Below are positions 46,896 to 54,710 of a stretch of DNA of 64,000 nt, piece after piece (the first letter of the stretch is position 1; each line of letters opens with the position of its first letter). The stretch comes from Lacimicrobium alkaliphilum (GTDB taxonomy: Bacteria; Pseudomonadota; Gammaproteobacteria; Enterobacterales; Alteromonadaceae). The notes under the pieces are model-generated. The model saw only the letters and a program-made list of their open reading frames with translations. It ran no database searches and had not been told where the DNA came from. The position numbers and the translations under genes are program-made. Location: assembly GCF_001466725.1 (NCBI RefSeq), contig NZ_CP013650.1:1426001-1490000 (forward strand), given 5' to 3'.

Positions 46896-47822
46896 ATGGC
46901 AATTCTGGTTTACGTAGAACATGACAACGAACACCTTAAGCCTGAAAACCTTAAGCTGATTAATGCTGCCAGCCAGATTGGCGATGACTTACACCTGCTG
47001 GTGGCCGGCGAAAACTGCCAGGCGATAGCCGAACAGGCTGCAAAAATTGCAGGCGTGAAAAAAGTGATGCTGGCCGACAACGCCGCATACGCCCATCAGC
47101 TGGCGGAAAATACCGCCGAGCTGGTAGCCGAAGTGGGTAAGGACTACAGCCATATTCTGGCAGCAGCTACCACCACCGCGAAAAACTTTATGCCCCGCGT
47201 CGCGGCGCTGTTAGATGTGTCGCAAATCTCCGACATTATCAAAGTGGAAAGTGCCGATACCTTTGTGCGCCCGATCTATGCCGGTAACGCCATCGCCACC
47301 GTGCAGACTGAAGATGCCATCAAGGTAATTACCGTACGTACCAGTGCCTTTGATGCCGCCGGTGAGCAGGATGGTGTAAGCATCGATAACCTGGATACGG
47401 TTAAAGAGAATACCCTCAGCGAGTATGTTGGCGCTGAGCTGACCGAATCAGAACGCCCCGAACTCACCGCAGCCTCTGTGGTCATTTCCGGTGGCCGCGG
47501 TATGCAAAACGGCGATAACTTTAAACTGCTCGAAGGCATTGCCGACAAACTCGGCGCCGCCATTGGTGCCTCCCGCGCCGCTGTGGACGCCGGTTTTGTA
47601 CCCAACGATATGCAGGTGGGGCAGACGGGTAAGATAGTTGCACCGGATCTGTATATCGCAGTAGGGATCTCAGGTGCCATTCAGCATCTGGCAGGTATGA
47701 AAGACTCCAAGATTATCGTTGCCATCAACAAAGACGAAGAAGCACCTATCTTCCAGGTAGCCGATTACGGTCTGGTAGGCGATTTATTTGAAGTACTGCC
47801 GGAGCTTGAAAAAGCGCTGTAA
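46896..47822 (+). CDS. etfA: Electron transfer flavoprotein subunit alpha
   Basis: A 308-residue protein. The N-terminal domain (about 1-185) begins MAILVYVEHDNEHLKPENLK. The FAD-binding C-terminal domain contains VVISGGRGMQNGDNFKLLEG, GASRAAVDAGFVPNDMQVGQ, and the ETF-alpha signature LYIAVGISGAIQHLAGMKDS. It starts one base after etfB and is ended by a terminator at 47844-47882. Confidence 0.97.
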   Translation: MAILVYVEHDNEHLKPENLKLINAASQIGDDLHLLVAGENCQAIAEQAAKIAGVKKVMLADNAAYAHQLAENTAELVAEVGKDYSHILAAATTTAKNFMPRVAALLDVSQISDIIKVESADTFVRPIYAGNAIATVQTEDAIKVITVRTSAFDAAGEQDGVSIDNLDTVKENTLSEYVGAELTESERPELTAASVVISGGRGMQNGDNFKLLEGIADKLGAAIGASRAAVDAGFVPNDMQVGQTGKIVAPDLYIAVGISGAIQHLAGMKDSKIIVAINKDEEAPIFQVADYGLVGDLFEVLPELEKAL

Positions 47823-47843
47823 CCCAGCCTTTTTACATCTCTT

Positions 47844-47882
47844 AAAAAACGCCGTATGGGTTATGCCGATGCGGCGTTTTTT
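47844..47882 (+). terminator. Rho-independent terminator after etfA
   Basis: AAAACGCCG and CGGCGTTTT pair around a 17-nt loop that can form a further short stem; a T6 run follows. It lies 22 bp after etfA. Confidence 0.85.
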
Positions 47883-48125
47883 ATATCCCAATAAGCTCAA
47901 TATGGCATTCAGCCCAATTCTCTGTTGCGGTGATTATCAGTTGATAAAAAGGGCTTTAATACATCAGGTTTATGGTCGCCCCGTTAACGATGGGGTAAAG
48001 TGTTTTTTATGTCGGTGGCCAGCGTCAGGCTTTATACCGACACACAGCTGTTTTGGATAAAAGGCCTGGATCGAGCGTGCTGCCATGCCGGAGTTGTCGC
48101 TCACTGTTATAAAGGAGTACATCTA
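47883..48125. other. Intergenic region after etfA
   Basis: About 240 bp. A CCCCGTTAACGATGGGG inverted repeat is seen near 47980-47996. No gene, and no clear promoter by eye. The open frame that enters the next gene from here lacks a ribosome binding site until 48115. Confidence 0.4.
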
Positions 48126-48512
48126 ATGGAAAGTGAAAGCTGGTTGGTAGTAGCAGGGTTAGTTGCGGGCATCGTAGCCGTTGTACACTCAGTATTAGGA
48201 GAAGTTCTGATTTTCAGACGCATGCGTAAGAACACCCTTGTGCCAACCCAGGGACAACCGGTACTCAGAGAACGCCACGTAAGAATATTATGGGCTACCT
48301 GGCACATTGTATCTGTATTCGGCCTGGCCATTGCCGGAGGACTCCTGTTTATGGCGGGGTATCCGGATACTGATGTTCAGAGCATATTTCTAAGCGCCAC
48401 CGTCATCTCTATGGGCCTCTCCAGCGCGTTGGTTCTTTTCGCCACCAAAGGTATGCATCCGGGATGGATTGGGCTCCTGATCGTGGCTCTATCGGCATCA
48501 ATGGCATTCTAA
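48126..48512 (+). CDS. Small membrane protein of unknown function
   Basis: A 128-residue protein from the ATG at 48126, which has an AAAGGAG Shine-Dalgarno 7-10 bp upstream. About four hydrophobic segments cover most of it: WLVVAGLVAGIVAVVHSVLG, then WATWHIVSVFGLAIAGGLLF, then two near the C-terminus. A short basic loop (RRMRKN) and LRERHVRIL lie between the first two. No family was recognised. It begins an accessory pair between etfA and selO. Confidence 0.7.
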   Translation: MESESWLVVAGLVAGIVAVVHSVLGEVLIFRRMRKNTLVPTQGQPVLRERHVRILWATWHIVSVFGLAIAGGLLFMAGYPDTDVQSIFLSATVISMGLSSALVLFATKGMHPGWIGLLIVALSASMAF

Positions 48513-48663
48513 ATGGTGAGAGGTGCCATCGACAATTGCTTGTTCGGAGAGAAAAAAATTAGGTACAGTAACACCATGTAAGAACAATTGGTTTTGGACT
48601 TATACTGAATTTCGTTTAAAACATAGTCAAAAGCCTTATAAAGCATGGGAAAAGGTAAGTCCG

Positions 48664-49317
48664 ATGTTGTGGTCCATACTTTGTCGAAATAAGCCTGCCA
48701 AGTGCGAGGAAAACAGGAAAAGTGCCAAATTGGCCTTTCAGGATATGTGGATTGCCGGTACGCTCGGTGTATTTTTCGTCGCTCTAATGAGTAACCTGCC
48801 AACACATCTTGGCCAAATAACCTGGCCTGGAAACAGTCAATACACACTGCAAGTACTTTTAAACTATGCATATTTGTTGTGGTTTTTGTTCTATTTTTTT
48901 ATATCCAACCTCAGCAATTCTATGCTGCGAAAATCAAGAAAAAGAGACTTATTTTTTGATGTTGCCCAGTCTTTTGCCGCATTTTATGCGGCTTTTAAAT
49001 TAGGGTTTATAGCCTTGAGTTTGGATTTTTCATTCTCGGCCTACTCTCAAGCTAGTTGCTCAATATTTATCATATGCCTGCTTTCTTTGATTGTTTTCGG
49101 CTGGGAAAGCAATAAAGATATAAATTTAATAAGAGTGTATGGGGCAGTTATTGCACTTGTTTCATGTTGTGCAGCAAAGAATTTTGCTTCCGGGCAATAT
49201 GGCGAAGTCTTTTGGTTATACTTCGTGCTTGCGGTATTACTAGTTACTTTGTGGTTGCTCTTATGGCCTTTTATTTGGATACGTATAGATGAAGCTGAAA
49301 GTACACCGGGCTTATAA
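48664..49317 (+). CDS. Multi-spanning membrane protein of unknown function
   Basis: From the ATG at 48664 (AAAGG about 8 bp upstream) the product is 217 residues; the frame is open further upstream but that part is poor in structure. About six hydrophobic segments are present, for example WIAGTLGVFFVALMSNL and YGEVFWLYFVLAVLLVTLWL. Base composition is visibly more AT-rich than in the neighbours, with TTT/AAA/ATA codons common, which suggests recent acquisition. No family was recognised. Confidence 0.6.
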   Translation: MLWSILCRNKPAKCEENRKSAKLAFQDMWIAGTLGVFFVALMSNLPTHLGQITWPGNSQYTLQVLLNYAYLLWFLFYFFISNLSNSMLRKSRKRDLFFDVAQSFAAFYAAFKLGFIALSLDFSFSAYSQASCSIFIICLLSLIVFGWESNKDINLIRVYGAVIALVSCCAAKNFASGQYGEVFWLYFVLAVLLVTLWLLLWPFIWIRIDEAESTPGL

Positions 49318-49485
49318 CACGTGACTGTGGCCCCGTGTCAATATGGGAAATAATGGGGGCCAGTCTTGCATTGTGCACAAGGTCGCAATGTTTACTTTCA
49401 GCTTCTCGTACAAACGACAATTAGGCGCTGGTGACTGCTATCTTTAGGCTTTTTACTACTTTCATGCGATTAATTAACCGACCGC

Positions 49486-50982
49486 TCAGGTGCCACAAAA
49501 GGTCTGATAGCGCTCGGTAAACTCCTCGGGTGCCGGAGTAGCAAAGGGCCGGGTTTGCGCATTCTCCTCAAAGGGCTGCTGCAGGGCGCTGAGCAGGTCG
49601 TTAAACAGGCTGTAGTCATTCTCATCGCTGGCGGCGCTGAGTGCCGCTTCTACCATATGGTTGCGGGCAATCAGAAAAGGATTAATGGTATTCATCTTTG
49701 CGGCCCGTTGCGCCGGACTGAATTCAGCACTATCTGGCTGGTCGTTATGCAGACGCTGTTGCCAGTCTTTCAGCCAGCTGTTGAGGCCGTCCTCATCGTC
49801 AAAGAGTTTTAGTAAGGGCTCGGTATTGCCCCTTAATACATCACTGAGGTAACGCCAGGCCAGAGTAAAATCCACTTTATTCTGGTGCAGTAGATCCAGC
49901 CAGCGTTCAGTCAGCGCCCTATCGTTATTATCCTCGCTGTAAAACAGTCCGAGTTTTTGCCGCTGGCCTTGCAGCAGGTAACGGCGGTACATGTCCGGAA
50001 AACGGTTGATGGTTTCTGTCAGCACTTCGACTTTTTGTTCATCTTCTCCATCAAGCAGTGGCAATAAAGTTTCGGCAAAACGGGCCAGATTCCAGTGCAT
50101 GATCTTAGGCTGGTTGGCATAGGCGTAACGGCTATGTTGATCAATAGAGCTGAATACGGCGCCGGGCTTATACTGCTCCATAAAGGCGCAGGGGCCGTAA
50201 TCGATGGTTTCACCGGAGAGGGTAATATTATCGGTGTTCATCACGCCGTGAATAAAGCCGTGATTCATCCAGCTCGCTACCAGTTCTGCCTGCCTTTCTA
50301 TCACTGCCTCCAGCATCGCCAGATAGGGGTTGTGCTGTTGCGCTAAATCCGGGTAGTGGCGATTAAGGGTGTAATCGGCGAGCGTTTTCAGGTTCGCCAC
50401 ATCATTTTGGCCGGCAAAATACTCAAAGGTACCGATACGGATATGGCTGGCCGCTACCCGGGTTAAAATGGCACCGGGCAGTGCCTGCTGGCGATACACC
50501 TGTTCATTGGTTGCCACTACCGCCAGGCTGCGGGTGGTGGCAATGCCCAGATGATACAAGGCCTCGCTAAGAAGCACTTCGCGTAGCATGGGGCCAAGAG
50601 CCGCCTTACCGTCTCCACCGCGGGAAAAGGGCGTACGGCCAGAGCCCTTTAAGGCCAGATCCCAGCGATTTTCGTCGCTGTCTAACCACTCGCCGAGAAC
50701 GACAGCGCGGCCATCACCTAACATGGGCGCCAGATGGCCAAACTGATGACCGGTATAGGCCTGCGCAAAAGGTTTGATGGTGCCTGGTAATTGGTTGCCG
50801 GCAAAAAGGGAGGGCAGGGTTTTGTCATCAGCAGACTCCAGCTCCAGCCCCAGTTGCTTTGCCAGTGGCCGGTTCAGGTACACCAGCTCGGGCGTAGCAA
50901 TAGTATCCGGCTGCCATTCGATGCACCCCTCTGGCAGGGCTTCGATATAGGTATATTGCAGTGGCAGCGTGATGTCAGACAT
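49486..50982 (-). CDS. selO: Protein adenylyltransferase SelO (YdiU)
   Basis: A 498-residue pseudokinase-fold enzyme. Recognisable parts are AYTGHQFGHLAPMLGDGRAV, GSGRTPFSRGGDGKAALGPM (nucleotide loop region), and the HGVMNTDNITLSGETIDYGP block, which holds the Asn/Asp metal ligands in the inverted active site. SelO transfers AMP from ATP to Ser/Thr/Tyr of target proteins in redox stress. The C-terminal Cys of the selenoprotein form is represented by FCGT at the end, a Cys version. It is a single minus-strand gene that is divergent from prpR. Confidence 0.94.
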   Translation of the reverse strand: MSDITLPLQYTYIEALPEGCIEWQPDTIATPELVYLNRPLAKQLGLELESADDKTLPSLFAGNQLPGTIKPFAQAYTGHQFGHLAPMLGDGRAVVLGEWLDSDENRWDLALKGSGRTPFSRGGDGKAALGPMLREVLLSEALYHLGIATTRSLAVVATNEQVYRQQALPGAILTRVAASHIRIGTFEYFAGQNDVANLKTLADYTLNRHYPDLAQQHNPYLAMLEAVIERQAELVASWMNHGFIHGVMNTDNITLSGETIDYGPCAFMEQYKPGAVFSSIDQHSRYAYANQPKIMHWNLARFAETLLPLLDGEDEQKVEVLTETINRFPDMYRRYLLQGQRQKLGLFYSEDNNDRALTERWLDLLHQNKVDFTLAWRYLSDVLRGNTEPLLKLFDDEDGLNSWLKDWQQRLHNDQPDSAEFSPAQRAAKMNTINPFLIARNHMVEAALSAASDENDYSLFNDLLSALQQPFEENAQTRPFATPAPEEFTERYQTFCGT

Positions 50983-51098
50983 TCGATCTCCGTTTATTGG
51001 GGGCTATCCATAGCATGGCAAATCCTCGCAGTGCAGCCAAATTAAGTTTCACCATTGCGACAACCGCCTTGTCAGGAATCAGCAAAGAAAAGCTGGTT

Positions 51099-51108
51099 TT
51101 GTCGACAA
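51099..51108. promoter_or_regulatory. PrpR operator 1
   Basis: The perfect palindrome TTGTCGACAA lies upstream of the -35 box of prpR. It is identical in core to two other sites (51151 and 51302) and fits the GntR-type PrpR motif of Alteromonadales. Confidence 0.7.
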
Positions 51109-51123
51109 TATAATGGTTTTTAT

Positions 51124-51152
51124 TTGACGAGCCAGTAATATGTGACTATATT
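51124..51152 (+). promoter_or_regulatory. Sigma-70 promoter of prpR (and probably the prp cluster)
   Basis: TTGACG (51124-51129), a 17-bp spacer and TATATT (51147-51152). The -10 box is joined directly to the second TTGTCGACA operator, so bound repressor would block RNA polymerase. Confidence 0.65.
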
Positions 51153-51160
51153 GTCGACAC
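51151..51160. promoter_or_regulatory. PrpR operator 2, overlapping the promoter
   Basis: TTGTCGACAC, one mismatch from the palindrome TTGTCGACAA, overlaps the last two bases of the -10 box and the predicted transcription start. Confidence 0.7.
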
Positions 51161-51184
51161 TTTTGGCAATCAGGTGATGCACAT

Positions 51185-51850
51185 TTGTTGAGTATGTTCA
51201 GCGAAGAACCGGTGACTTCGGCAGATAAAACCTTTTATCGTCTGCGCACTGATATTGTCGAGGGGCAGATCCCTGCTGGCTCAAAGCTCAGTGAAACCGA
51301 ATTGTCGACAAAGTATCAGGTCAGCCGGGCGGTCGTGCGCGAGGCTATAAATCGTCTTGAGACCTGTAACCTGGTCGAGCGTAAAGCCAATATTGGTGCC
51401 CGGGTAGTGGCGCTGACACCTGAAGGCCTGGTGCAGTTGTATCAGGTCAGGGAATCGCTTGAGGGAATGGCGGCGCGGCTGGCGGCAAAAAATATGACTG
51501 ATGACGAGATAGCCGCGCTGAATGAGCTGCTCAGCAGCCATTTTCAGGAAGTGAAACAGGGGCAGTCTTATTATCAGGAAGCCGGCGATGTGGATTTTCA
51601 TTACCGCATTATTCTTGGCAGTAAAAATCAGCACCTGATCTCCATGTTACTTAACGGTATTTATCATCTGGTGCGTATGTACCGGGTGCAGCTGGGTATG
51701 GCCGGCCCCAGAGTGACCACAGCCTTTGATGAGCACCGGCATATCGTGCAGGCCATATCCCATCGTGATGAAGAGTTGGCAGAAATGCTGATGCGTCGCC
51801 ATATTTTATATTCGAAAAATAATATTGCCGCCAAACTGGAAGCTAAGTAG
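51185..51850 (+). CDS. prpR: GntR-family (FCD) regulator of propionate catabolism
   Basis: A 221-residue FadR/GntR-type repressor. The winged helix-turn-helix (about 15-80) includes SKLSETELSTKYQVSRAVVR and EAINRLETCNLVERKANIGA. The FCD ligand-binding domain (about 90-215) contains VRESLEGMAARLAAKNM and VDFHYRIILGSKNQHLI. The start is TTG at 51185 with AGGTGA 8 bp upstream; an ATG three codons later is worse spaced. Two operator-like palindromes lie in its promoter and a third inside its own gene at 51302. It stands directly before prpB, as in Shewanella. Probably inactivated by a 2-methylcitrate pathway intermediate (inference). Confidence 0.88.
   Translation: MLSMFSEEPVTSADKTFYRLRTDIVEGQIPAGSKLSETELSTKYQVSRAVVREAINRLETCNLVERKANIGARVVALTPEGLVQLYQVRESLEGMAARLAAKNMTDDEIAALNELLSSHFQEVKQGQSYYQEAGDVDFHYRIILGSKNQHLISMLLNGIYHLVRMYRVQLGMAGPRVTTAFDEHRHIVQAISHRDEELAEMLMRRHILYSKNNIAAKLEAK
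51302..51311. promoter_or_regulatory. Third PrpR operator-like site, inside the prpR coding region
   Basis: TTGTCGACAA occurs in the codons for ELSTK of prpR, 150 bp past operator 2. It is identical to operator 1. It could be an internal roadblock or looping site. Confidence 0.5.
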
Positions 51851-51861
51851 CCAAAGGTAGC

Positions 51862-51962
51862 GGATGCTGTTGTTGTAATTGAGGACACGCGGTAAATCCA
51901 TCCATGGACGCTTCGCCACAGCATCCATGCTGTGGAGAGTTCACAATTACAACAACAGCACC
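51862..51962. repeat. Inverted-repeat extragenic element between prpR and prpB
   Basis: Terminal arms GCTGTTGTTGTAATTG (51866-51881) and CAATTACAACAACAGC (51944-51959) are perfect 16-bp inverted repeats. Between them CATCCATGGACGCTTCGCC and a CACAGCAT/ATGCTGTG hairpin form further structure. It resembles a small REP/MITE-like element. There is no coding capacity. Confidence 0.65.
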
Positions 51963-52028
51963 CGAGTGTGTAAGGTTAATTAAATCGAAAGATCAGATAA
52001 CACAATTTATGCAAACAGAGGAAAGACT

Positions 52029-52904
52029 ATGAGTGCAGGTAAGAAATTTCGTCAGGCGCTGGCCGACAACCAGCCCCTGCAAATCGTCGGGACCATTAAT
52101 GCCTACGCAGCCATTATGGCGAAAAAAATCGGTCATCAGGCCATTTACCTGTCTGGTGGCGGGGTGGCTAACGCCTCTTATGGGCTTCCCGATCTGGGCA
52201 TGACTTCATTAAACGACGTATTGGTGGATGTACAGCGCATTACCGCTGCCTGTGATCTACCCTTACTGGTAGATATCGATACCGGCTGGGGCGGCGCCTT
52301 TAATATCGCCAAGACCATCCGCGATATGGAAAAGGCCGGTGCGGCGGCGGTACATATGGAAGATCAGGTGGCGCAAAAGCGATGTGGTCATCGCCCCAAC
52401 AAAGAAATTGTCTCCACAGCAGAAATGGTGGATCGCATCAAGGCGGCTGTAGATGCCCGTACTGACCCGGACTTTTTTATTATGGCCCGCACCGATGCCT
52501 TTGCTCAGGAAGGCTTAGAGGCCGCGATAGCCCGTGCCAGGGCCTATGTTGAGGCCGGTGCTGACGGCATTTTTGCCGAGGCGATTCAGACCGAAGAACA
52601 TTATCGGGCCTTTGCACAAGCGCTGGATGTGCCGATTCTGGCCAATATTACCGAGTTCGGTAAGACCGAGCTGTGGAACAAGGCGCAACTGGGCGAGTGG
52701 GGTGCTGATATGGTGTTGTACCCATTAAGCGCATTCAGAGCCATGAACAAAGCGGCCGAAAATGTGTATCAGACCATTCTGGAGCAGGGCGATCAGAAAG
52801 CCGTGGTAGATAGCATGCAGACCCGCATGGAGCTGTATGACTATCTCGATTATCACCAATACGAACAAAAACTCGACCAGCTCTTCGCCAAAGGCAAAGA
52901 GTAA
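52029..52904 (+). CDS. prpB: 2-methylisocitrate lyase
   Basis: A 291-residue enzyme of the isocitrate lyase/PEP mutase family. The catalytic loop KRCGH holds C119, and the magnesium-binding block [13 protein letters not shown] and the substrate loop VHMEDQV are present. It splits 2-methylisocitrate to pyruvate and succinate, the last step of the methylcitrate cycle. The ATG has AGAGGAAAG upstream. A repeat-filled gap of about 345 bp separates it from prpC. Confidence 0.96.
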   Translation: MSAGKKFRQALADNQPLQIVGTINAYAAIMAKKIGHQAIYLSGGGVANASYGLPDLGMTSLNDVLVDVQRITAACDLPLLVDIDTGWGGAFNIAKTIRDMEKAGAAAVHMEDQVAQKRCGHRPNKEIVSTAEMVDRIKAAVDARTDPDFFIMARTDAFAQEGLEAAIARARAYVEAGADGIFAEAIQTEEHYRAFAQALDVPILANITEFGKTELWNKAQLGEWGADMVLYPLSAFRAMNKAAENVYQTILEQGDQKAVVDSMQTRMELYDYLDYHQYEQKLDQLFAKGKE

Positions 52905-53249
52905 GCAAAGGCATTTTTACCACAGAGGCACGGAGAGCACAGAGGTATTGGGGATTTGTCTTTTGGTTGCTCTGCGCCTTTGCGCCTCTGCGTGATCAAT
53001 CAGGCAAAAGCAAAGGATCTCGCAGAGTCGCAGTGACTCAGAGATTTAATAACAGCTCCCAGGCGCTGTCGGTCGTACTTCAGTCCGACAACTGAGTATT
53101 AAAAAAGAGAACTCGGAGATGTAGATGTTATCAGTGGATAAGCCTCTGTGCCCTCTGTGTCTCTGTGGTTAGAAAGGCTTTTAATTGGCTCTGTGGCCGA
53201 TGGTGAACAAACAGATTTAATAACAGCAAAATTTTCAGGAGAACATCGA
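52905..53249. repeat. Repeat-filled gap between prpB and prpC
   Basis: About 345 bp of non-coding DNA: ACCACAGAGGCACGGAGAGC near 52920, its reverse-oriented relatives CTTTGCGCCTCTGCGTGA (about 52976) and CCTCTGTGTCTCTGTGGT (about 53151), and TCAGTCCGACAACTGAG (about 53080). Such CACAGAG/TCCGACA elements recur in the next gaps. Confidence 0.6.
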
Positions 53250-54374
53250 ATGGCAAAAGTACTAAAAGGGGCCGGATTACGCGGCCAGGTAGCAGGTAAA
53301 ACGGCCCTTTCAACTGTGGGTAAATCCGGTTCGGGCTTAACCTATCGCGGCTATGATATTAAAGATTTGGCCAAACAGTGCCAGTTCGAGGAAGTGGCTT
53401 ATCTGATCCTTAAAGGCAAACTGCCGAATCAGCAGGAACTGAATGAATATAAACAGACCCTGCGCAGTCTGCGAGGCCTGCCTGATGCGTTAAAAGAAGT
53501 GCTGGAGCGTATTCCTGCTGATGCCCACCCAATGGATGTATTGCGCACCGGCTGCTCCATGCTGGGTAACCTCGAAACAGAAGAAAGTTTTGATCAGCAG
53601 CAACAGGCTACCGATCGCATGCTGGCTTGCTTCCCCAGTATTATCTGTTACTGGTATCGCTACTCTCATGACGGCGTGCGTATTGATGTAGAAACCGACG
53701 ATGACTCTATCGGCGCTCACTTTTTGCATATGCTGCACGGTAAAAAATCCAACAGCCTGCACGAGCAGGTAATGCATGTGTCACTGATCCTCTATGCCGA
53801 ACATGAGTTTAATGCGTCGACCTTTACCGCCCGGGTTTGTGCGTCGACGTTATCGGATATGCATTCCTGTGTCACCGGTGCCATCGGTTCTCTGCGTGGT
53901 CCGTTGCATGGTGGTGCTAACGAGGCCGCCATGGAGATGATCGAAGGCTTTACCTCGCCGGAGCATGCCGAGAAAGAAATGCTGGGCAAACTGGAGCGTA
54001 AAGAGAAAATCATGGGCTTTGGCCATGCCATTTATTCCGACTCTGATCCACGCAATGAAGTGATCAAGACCTGGGCCAAAAAGCTTGCCGAAGATGTGGG
54101 CGACACTGTGTTATATCCGGTTTCCGAGCGCTGTGAAGAAGTGATGTGGCGTGAGAAGAAACTGTTCTGTAATGCCGACTTCTTCCACGCTTCGGCCTAT
54201 CACTTTATGGGCATTCCCACCAAGCTGTTTACGCCGATTTTTGTGATGTCACGGCTTACTGGCTGGGCCGCCCATGTGATGGAGCAGCGCGCCGATAACC
54301 GCATTATCCGCCCCTCGGCAGATTATAACGGTGAAGCGCCACGCAATGTACCGCCAATGGCAGAGCGGGATTAA
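53250..54374 (+). CDS. prpC: 2-methylcitrate synthase
   Basis: A 374-residue citrate synthase-family enzyme from the ATG at 53250 (CAGGAG 9 bp upstream); upstream in-frame codons lie in the repeat region. The GLTYRGYDIKDLA start, GSLRGPLHGGANEAAMEM (active-site His), GFGHAIYSDSDPRNEVIK (second His, Asp) and RPSADYNGEAP near the end identify the methylcitrate/citrate synthase type II small form. It condenses propionyl-CoA with oxaloacetate. Its position between prpB and acnD confirms the 2-methylcitrate role. Confidence 0.95.
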   Translation: MAKVLKGAGLRGQVAGKTALSTVGKSGSGLTYRGYDIKDLAKQCQFEEVAYLILKGKLPNQQELNEYKQTLRSLRGLPDALKEVLERIPADAHPMDVLRTGCSMLGNLETEESFDQQQQATDRMLACFPSIICYWYRYSHDGVRIDVETDDDSIGAHFLHMLHGKKSNSLHEQVMHVSLILYAEHEFNASTFTARVCASTLSDMHSCVTGAIGSLRGPLHGGANEAAMEMIEGFTSPEHAEKEMLGKLERKEKIMGFGHAIYSDSDPRNEVIKTWAKKLAEDVGDTVLYPVSERCEEVMWREKKLFCNADFFHASAYHFMGIPTKLFTPIFVMSRLTGWAAHVMEQRADNRIIRPSADYNGEAPRNVPPMAERD

Positions 54375-54710
54375 TAGAAATTAGCCGTGTCATCCTGACG
54401 AAAGTCAGGATCTCGTAAAGCCAGTTGTGCGCCGTGTGGAATGTCGGGATAAATCCCGACCTACGGCCCTGTAGGTCGGACTTTAGTCCGACAACAACCT
54501 AGTTAAAGGGACAGGGCAGGCAGAGAACACAGAGTTATGTAGGTGATCAACGGATAAATCTCCGTGACCTCAGCGTCTCTGCTGTGAGATTGCGTTTCGC
54601 TGAGATTGTAGGGCCCAATTTATTGGGCTACCAGGGAGCAAGTCAGACCTGGTCAGGCGAATATATTCGCCCCTACAGCCCAACAATGACCAGATACTAA
54701 AGGGGGAGTA
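54375..54710. repeat. Repeat-filled gap between prpC and acnD
   Basis: About 336 bp with several small extragenic elements: GTCATCCTGACGAAAGTCAG (54389-54413, 25 bp, repeated at 57334-57358), AATGTCGGGATAAATCCCGA and TAGGTCGGACTTTAGTCCGA hairpins (about 54438-54492), a CACAGAG tract and CCCAATTTATTGGG. No gene. Confidence 0.65.

Noticed and set aside
48000..48125. N-terminal extension of the 128-residue membrane protein
   Set aside because: No ribosome binding site; the AAAGGAG before 48126 and the membrane-protein start there are much better.
47980..49450. Possible integron attC sites around the two unknown membrane protein genes (GTTAACG, TTAGGCGC, TATAACACG)
   Set aside because: The short motifs do not combine into paired R/L boxes at either end, and no integrase gene is seen.
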